This document shows, piece after piece, positions 60,151 to 64,000 of a stretch of DNA of 64,000 nucleotides (position 1 is the first letter of the stretch; each line of letters opens with the position of its first letter). Position numbers and translations under genes: made by a program. Under the pieces are notes generated by a model. The model was not told where the DNA came from. It made no database searches and saw nothing but the letters and a program-made list of their open reading frames with translations. Source of the stretch: Roseateles sp. (lineage in GTDB: Bacteria; Pseudomonadota; Gammaproteobacteria; Burkholderiales; Burkholderiaceae_C); the NCBI GenBank assembly GCA_019234295.1, contig JAFALK010000037.1, positions 185,929 through 249,928 on the forward strand, given 5' to 3'.

Positions 60151-60190
60151 GATAAAGTGCGGATAAAGTTTCCGTACTTTTTCCGTACTC
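60151..60190. promoter_or_regulatory. 11-bp phased repeats upstream of the integrase
   Basis: GATAAAGT occurs twice 11 bp apart (60151-60169), then TTTCCGTACT occurs twice 11 bp apart (60169-60178 and 60180-60189). An inverted copy GTACGGAAA is at 60090-60098. These look like arm-type sites for the integrase or for an excision/regulatory protein such as the AlpA-like product. Confidence 0.5.
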
Positions 60191-60203
60191 GTGGAATCCC
60201 ACC

Positions 60204-61370
60204 ATGGCGACAAAAATCGACACCGTGACAGCGCGCTCCAGGTTGCCGGAGAAGCGCGAGCCCTACTGGCACCGCTTAGGCAAGGGCTGCTATTTGGGCT
60301 ATCGCAAGATGGCGGCAAACGGTGGCAATTGGGTTGCACGGGCAACGCATGAAGGCTCGGGGCGCCAGCGCTACAACGCCCTGGGCGGGTTCGATCACAT
60401 GCCCGACCACCAGAGATTCGAGGCGGCCAAGAAGGCTGCCGAAGAGTGGTTTGAGCATCTAGGCCGCGGCGGCAGTCCGGATGCCGTAACGGTCAAGGCC
60501 GCGTGCGAAGCCTACGTGAAGCACGTTCGCGGTACCAAGGGCGATAAGGCCGCCGACGACGCGAAGCAGCGATTTGCAAACTATGTCTTGGATGACATCA
60601 AGCTTGCCAGCATGGAGCTACCGAAGTTGACCCCGGCCCATCTTGCGGCCTGGCGTGACGCTCTCCGGGATCGCGTAACCAAGAGCGGCCCAAATCGCGG
60701 CAAGAAGCGCACGGCCAGCACGCTCAACCGCGACATGACGTGTTTCCGCGCCGCACTCAATCTGGCCTACAAGGATGGCCACGTGACAAGCGATTTCGCC
60801 TGGCGCGGCAAGCTGTTGCCGCTCAAGAACGCGGACCGGAAGCGCGAGTTGTACTTGGACCGAAATCAGCGCCGGACGTTTGTGGCGAAGGCGACGCCAG
60901 ACCTTGCCCAATTTCTGCGCGCACTGGCGCTAGTGCCTCTGCGCCCTGGCGCCCTCGCAGCGCTGACGGTGGCGGATTTCGACAAGCGACTGAAGGTGTT
61001 GAAGATCGGTAAAGACAAGGCCGGAGCCGACCGAAGGATCGTGCTTCCCCCGAAGACGGCTGAGTTGTTTGAGGACGCGATCAAGAACAAGACGTCCGCT
61101 GCGCCCCTTCTCGCGCGCGCGGACGGCAGCGCATGGAACAAGGATGCTTGGAAATGGCCGGTCAAAGCCGCCGCGAATGCGGCCGAACTGCCCGATGGGA
61201 CGACCGCCTATACGCTTAGGCATAGTGTCATCAGTGACCTCGTCCACGATGGCCTTGACCTGCTGACTGTCGCCCAGGTGAGCGGCACAAGCGTCAGGAT
61301 GATCGAGCAGCACTATGGCCACCTGCGCAGTGACGTGGCCTCTGCGGCGCTGGCGAAGCTTGTGCTTTGA
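60204..61370 (+). CDS. Tyrosine recombinase (integrase)
   Basis: A 388-residue phage-type integrase. An N-terminal arm/core-binding part (about 90-200, AYVKHVRGTKG) precedes the catalytic domain (about 215-385). Catalytic residues: Arg in VPLRPGALAAL, His-x-x-Arg region TLRHSVISDLVH, and the Tyr nucleophile in MIEQHYGHL. It lies 140 bp from the tRNA attachment site and points away from it, as usual for tRNA-integrating islands. Intact. Confidence 0.94.
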   Translation: MATKIDTVTARSRLPEKREPYWHRLGKGCYLGYRKMAANGGNWVARATHEGSGRQRYNALGGFDHMPDHQRFEAAKKAAEEWFEHLGRGGSPDAVTVKAACEAYVKHVRGTKGDKAADDAKQRFANYVLDDIKLASMELPKLTPAHLAAWRDALRDRVTKSGPNRGKKRTASTLNRDMTCFRAALNLAYKDGHVTSDFAWRGKLLPLKNADRKRELYLDRNQRRTFVAKATPDLAQFLRALALVPLRPGALAALTVADFDKRLKVLKIGKDKAGADRRIVLPPKTAELFEDAIKNKTSAAPLLARADGSAWNKDAWKWPVKAAANAAELPDGTTAYTLRHSVISDLVHDGLDLLTVAQVSGTSVRMIEQHYGHLRSDVASAALAKLVL

Positions 61371-61384
61371 GGCCGGAACCAGAT

Positions 61385-61948
61385 ATGGCTGCCAAGGAGA
61401 ACAAAACGACTGGGATGGATGTTGGACAGCAGATTGATCCAATCTCCGCACACGCCAACATGCGACTGGGAGCCGCTAGGGAAAAGGTGGAAAGGCTCTA
61501 CCGGGCGATTAGGGGCATTGAGCTTGGCAAGCCCTGCCCGGCCCCCGGGCACGACAAGTTCTTGCCCTTGGGAGAAATGCTGCTGGCGATTCAGGTCGAG
61601 CAGCCGCTCAACCCATGGGATGTTTTGACCTTGCTCCTAAATGACGCGCAAATGGAAGACTTGATTAGGGGTTTGAAAACTGCAGCGGATCGGGGAGAGA
61701 AGTTCAAACCGAATGGGCGCGGGCCGGGGGCAATTCGCAAGGCCGTCCAGCGGCTGCTGGAAAAGGACCGGCAGATGACAAACGCCGCTCTGTGGGAAGC
61801 ACTAAAAAGCAAACCTCCCCGAGGTCACACATTCCGTGAGAACGGCTTGGGGCGCTACATCGAGGGGCCGAACGGCCAGAACACAGCATTTCCCCGGTTT
61901 CTCAATGTCTGCTCTGAAGCGCGCAAGGACCTTAGGAAGAACAGATAG
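61385..61948 (+). CDS. Hypothetical protein of the integrated element
   Basis: A 187-residue protein of unknown family. ATG at 61385 is 15 bp beyond the integrase stop. Mixed charged composition, predicted soluble, no signal peptide. The C-terminal part (RLLEKDRQMTNAALWEAL, NGLGRYIEGPNGQ) could be a helical DNA-binding segment, but no motif is definite. Confidence 0.65.
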   Translation: MAAKENKTTGMDVGQQIDPISAHANMRLGAAREKVERLYRAIRGIELGKPCPAPGHDKFLPLGEMLLAIQVEQPLNPWDVLTLLLNDAQMEDLIRGLKTAADRGEKFKPNGRGPGAIRKAVQRLLEKDRQMTNAALWEALKSKPPRGHTFRENGLGRYIEGPNGQNTAFPRFLNVCSEARKDLRKNR

Positions 61949-62041
61949 GGCCACTTGTCACGGATTACCGAACCCGTGAAGCGTGTACCAACAATGACGA
62001 ACCCATGAGCTGCAGACGTCCTGCAGCAATTGGAGGAAGTC

Positions 62042-62335
62042 ATGGGTCTGTCTATCGACCGCCTGCCGGCCGTACTCGCCGAGACCGGCAACACGCGCAG
62101 TCCGCATTACGACCGCGTCGCACGCGGACTATTTACTAAGCCGATCAAACTGGGGCGCCGCGCTGCTGGTTGGCCCTCACACGAGGTCGAGGCGCTAGTC
62201 GCTGCTAGCGTTGCAGGCCTTGACGAAATATCCATACGCGCGCTCGTGGAGCAGCTCCATGCTTCCCGCCCGCGCCTACTCGCGCAGCAGCTCGAAAAGC
62301 TCGGACTAGCCGACCCGACGAAGCCGGGGGTCTGA
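62042..62335 (+). CDS. AlpA-like excisionase/regulatory protein
   Basis: A 97-residue protein; ATG at 62042 is preceded by GGAGGAAG. The N-terminal winged-helix pattern (RLPAVLAETGNTRSPHYDRV, then GLFTKPIKLGRRAAGWPSHE) matches AlpA/MerR-type phage regulators, which activate integrase or act in excision. A helical extension follows. It is likely to regulate the integrase promoter region. Confidence 0.8.
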   Translation: MGLSIDRLPAVLAETGNTRSPHYDRVARGLFTKPIKLGRRAAGWPSHEVEALVAASVAGLDEISIRALVEQLHASRPRLLAQQLEKLGLADPTKPGV

Positions 62336-62336
62336 C

Positions 62337-62543
62337 ATGCAGCGTCGAAATGATGTTGCTGCAGCCGTAGCTGATGACGCGCGGGCCAATCTCCGCGCCA
62401 CGCTGGCGGCGCAACTCGCGCTCGCTGGCCTTGAGCTGAAGGGTGACGGGCCCTATCTGATCGTTAGATGGGGACTTTGTTGCGAGACCCTGGATTTGGC
62501 GGACGTCCAAGCATTCCTTGGCCATTTGGAAAGACGGTCATGA
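62337..62543 (+). CDS. Small protein of the integrated element
   Basis: A 68-residue protein of unknown function starting two bases after the AlpA-like gene and overlapping the CHC2 gene start (ATGA). Its coupling suggests it is real. Sequence: DGPYLIVRWGLCCETLDLAD near the C-terminus; no family recognised. Confidence 0.55.
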   Translation: MQRRNDVAAAVADDARANLRATLAAQLALAGLELKGDGPYLIVRWGLCCETLDLADVQAFLGHLERRS

Positions 62544-62998
62544 GCTACTTGCGTGAACGACTGCCAGATCCGGTTCATTACTTTGAGGATCAAGGATTGA
62601 TCCTCAAGGGCCGCGGCAAATGGCGAACAACGAGCTGCAACTTCCACAACGGCAGCGACAGCATGCGCATCAGCATCGAGACGGGCGGATGGGTGTGCAT
62701 GAGTTGCGGCAAAAAGGGCGGCGACGTACTGGCCTATCACATGGCCGCGCATGGCCTGGAATTCGTGGATTCAGCGAAGGCGCTCGGCGCGTGGGTCGAA
62801 GACGGTCCCGCCACAGGCGAACGCCCCCGGGGCTTCAGCGCTCGCGATGCGTTATCTGTCATCGCCTTCGAAATCGGTGTCTGCGTGGTCGTGATCAGCG
62901 ATGCCCGCCGAGGCGTAGTGCCGAACGACAATGATTGGCAGCGCTTCCTGATTGCCGCCGGCCGGGTTCAGTTCATCGCGGCCGAGGTCATGCGATGA
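62540..62998 (+). CDS. CHC2 zinc-finger primase-like protein
   Basis: A 152-residue protein; ATG at 62540 overlaps the previous stop. It holds the Cys/His zinc site expected of a DnaG-type N-terminal zinc-binding domain: TSCNFHNGS and WVCMSCGKKGGDV (C..H...C..C), preceded by a HYFEDQGLILKGRGKW segment. There is no Toprim part, so it probably works with the ATPase encoded next as a replication initiation module of the element. Its stop overlaps the DUF3987 gene start (ATGA). Confidence 0.8.
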   Translation: MSYLRERLPDPVHYFEDQGLILKGRGKWRTTSCNFHNGSDSMRISIETGGWVCMSCGKKGGDVLAYHMAAHGLEFVDSAKALGAWVEDGPATGERPRGFSARDALSVIAFEIGVCVVVISDARRGVVPNDNDWQRFLIAAGRVQFIAAEVMR

Positions 62999-63975
62999 GC
63001 GCCGCGCCCAAATTCGAGACGGCTGCGTCGCGCGTGGACGAAGCCATCGCCGCCCGTGCGGCGGACATGCAGCCCGTCGTGGTCCCACAGCCGTTGCCAG
63101 CGGAGCTGATGCCTGTCGACCCGTTGCCAATGGCAGCGTTGCCCGACGCGTTTCGCCCATGGGTGCAGGATGTCGCAGAGCGCATGCAGTGTCCTCCAGA
63201 CTTTGTGGCAGTGCCGATGATCGTTGCCGCGGCTTCGCTTGTCGCCCGCCGGGTCGGCATCCGGCCGCAATCGCGTACCGACTGGACAGAACGCGGGAAC
63301 CTTTGGGCCCTGATCGTCGGCCGCCCCGGAATGATGAAGTCGCCGGCCATGTCTCAAGCCTTGGCGCCGATCGATCGTCTGGAGGCGCGCGCAGCCGCGG
63401 ATTTCAATGCGCAGGCGGCAGACCATCAAGCCAAGACAATGGCCGCGAAGCTGCGGGCTGACAACAACCTGAAAACTGCCCGAGACGCCCTCAAGAAGAA
63501 CAGCAGAGCAGACGTGGCCGAGCTGCTGAAGCCCGAGGACGAGAGCGGCGAGCCGACGCGACGCCGCTACGTGGTCAACGACCTGACCTATGAAAAGCTG
63601 GGCGAGATCCTGGCCGCCAATCCCGACGGCGTGCTTTCCGTGCGTGACGAAGTGCGCGGTCTTCTGTCGAGCTTGGCGCGCGAAGAGTCGGCGCCGGCCC
63701 GCGCCTTCTATTTGCAATCGTGGAGTGGAGGCCGGTACACCTTTGACCGCATTGGACGCGGCACCGTGACCGTCGAAGATGCCCGCCTCTCCATCATCGG
63801 CGGCATTCAGCCCGGCCCGTTGTCGGAGCTAATTCAACAGGCCCGGCGCGGGGGTAAGCGTGGCCTGAAGGCCCTGTTGACTGGGCTCAGACGTCCACGA
63901 CGTGGCGCAAGAGCGCGAAGCCTACGCGCCACTTGGTGCCGTCTCCTGGATCAATGCTGGCGGTACGCTCGTTGA
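62995..63975 (+). CDS. DUF3987-type ATPase/helicase, C-terminally disrupted
   Basis: A 326-residue protein; ATG at 62995 by overlap with the CHC2 gene. A P-loop-like GRPGMMKSPAM (about residues 110-120) and the region PDGVLSVRDEVRGLLSSL (Walker B-like DE) fit the DUF3987 replication-protein group found in phages and satellites. Up to LSELIQQARRGG (about residue 286) it is typical; beyond that the sequence is Arg-rich and unlike the family, and family members are usually 450-600 residues. The 3' end is therefore lost or rearranged. Confidence 0.75.
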   Translation: MSAAPKFETAASRVDEAIAARAADMQPVVVPQPLPAELMPVDPLPMAALPDAFRPWVQDVAERMQCPPDFVAVPMIVAAASLVARRVGIRPQSRTDWTERGNLWALIVGRPGMMKSPAMSQALAPIDRLEARAAADFNAQAADHQAKTMAAKLRADNNLKTARDALKKNSRADVAELLKPEDESGEPTRRRYVVNDLTYEKLGEILAANPDGVLSVRDEVRGLLSSLAREESAPARAFYLQSWSGGRYTFDRIGRGTVTVEDARLSIIGGIQPGPLSELIQQARRGGKRGLKALLTGLRRPRRGARARSLRATWCRLLDQCWRYAR

Positions 63976-64000
63976 TGCGCACGATGGTGCCCACCACGGT
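63887..64000 (-). CDS. C-terminal end of an unidentified protein (runs off the window)
   Basis: The last 37 residues are visible, reading VGTIVRINERTASIDPGDG, then KWRVGFALLRHVVDV and stop (TGA at 63889-63887). The pattern of a small beta-rich binding domain (GTIVRIN...DGTKWRVGFALLR) recalls short SH3-like tails of hypothetical proteins. The strand and lack of overlap in frame with the ATPase show that two units meet here. Confidence 0.6.
   Translation of the reverse strand, partial: TVVGTIVRINERTASIDPGDGTKWRVGFALLRHVVDV

Larger units (their letters stand above)
60016..63860 (+). mobile_element. Integrated element (phage-satellite or island) inserted in a tRNA
   Basis: It starts at the tRNA 3' fragment and holds integrase, an unknown gene, an AlpA-like regulator, a small protein, a CHC2 zinc protein and a DUF3987-type ATPase, all rightward with ATGA overlaps among the last three. 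Collinearity with a replication module breaks near 63855, where the ATPase loses homology and a minus-strand gene ends. The right limit is therefore uncertain: either the element is rearranged or it continues past the window. Confidence 0.65.

Noticed and set aside
1..64000. CRISPR array
   Set aside because: No regularly spaced repeats with unique spacers were seen; the only regular repeats are the short GGTGC array and the 11- and 13-bp tandem units.

Overview
The window is high-GC DNA with dense, short-spaced operons, many TonB-dependent receptors (TBDTs), a PEP-CTERM protein, cyclic-di-GMP proteins, Dpp-type transport genes and RND efflux pumps. This combination suggests a Burkholderiales betaproteobacterium, perhaps of the Roseateles/Pelomonas/Leptothrix type. 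The assignment is inferred from gene content, not from a marker gene.

Layout. (1) 1-6417, minus: a translationally coupled operon of a TPR-CHAT protease-like protein, a two-partner-secretion exoprotein (TpsA) and its outer-membrane transporter (TpsB, cut by the window edge). (2) 6509-9704, minus: a membrane GGDEF-EAL protein with degenerate motifs, followed by an HD-GYP phosphodiesterase. (3) 9807-10637, minus: a PEP-CTERM protein with its terminator. (4) 10874-12328: an IS110-family element of the IS1111 type with perfect 13-bp subterminal inverted repeats and a long non-coding 3' end that could encode a guide (bridge/seek) RNA. (5) 12343-29725: a uptake and degradation locus. A ROK repressor, a PfkB sugar kinase, an FHS-type sugar permease, a TBDT, an exported GH3 hexosaminidase, an exported gamma-glutamyltransferase, a second TBDT and a Tat-exported spermidine-dehydrogenase-like flavoenzyme lie on the minus strand, with a divergent secreted clan GH-A hydrolase. 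Two near-identical 14-bp sites flank the ROK gene and are candidate operators. (6) 30786-41731: an aspartoacylase-like metallohydrolase, a third TBDT, a beta-propeller protein, a complete peptide ABC importer with a fused double ATPase, and a convergent LysR regulator. (7) 41943-45000: a predicted outer-membrane protein, cytochrome b561, an orphan LuxR-type response regulator and a Gly/Ser/Asn-rich secreted protein. (8) 45092-51863: a complete tripartite RND efflux system followed by a canonical P-II protein. (9) 52111-56337: a GNAT-like protein, a broken IS3 element abutting a second RND pump gene that lacks its C-terminal half, an unknown gene and a KdpE-like regulator. (10) 56402-58760: a beta-barrel porin plus a small exported partner, preceded by three GGTGC-type repeats spaced exactly 20 bp. 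(11) 58760-59980: a gene-poor graveyard with a fossil group II intron reverse transcriptase. (12) 60016-64000: an integrated element inserted in a tRNA 3' end, with tyrosine integrase, AlpA-like regulator, CHC2-type primase fragment and a DUF3987-type ATPase that breaks off against an unrelated minus-strand gene.

The most distinctive parts are the CHAT-TpsA-TpsB operon, the regulated TBDT/hydrolase locus, the IS1111-type element and the repeat array upstream of the porin. None can be called new without database searches.
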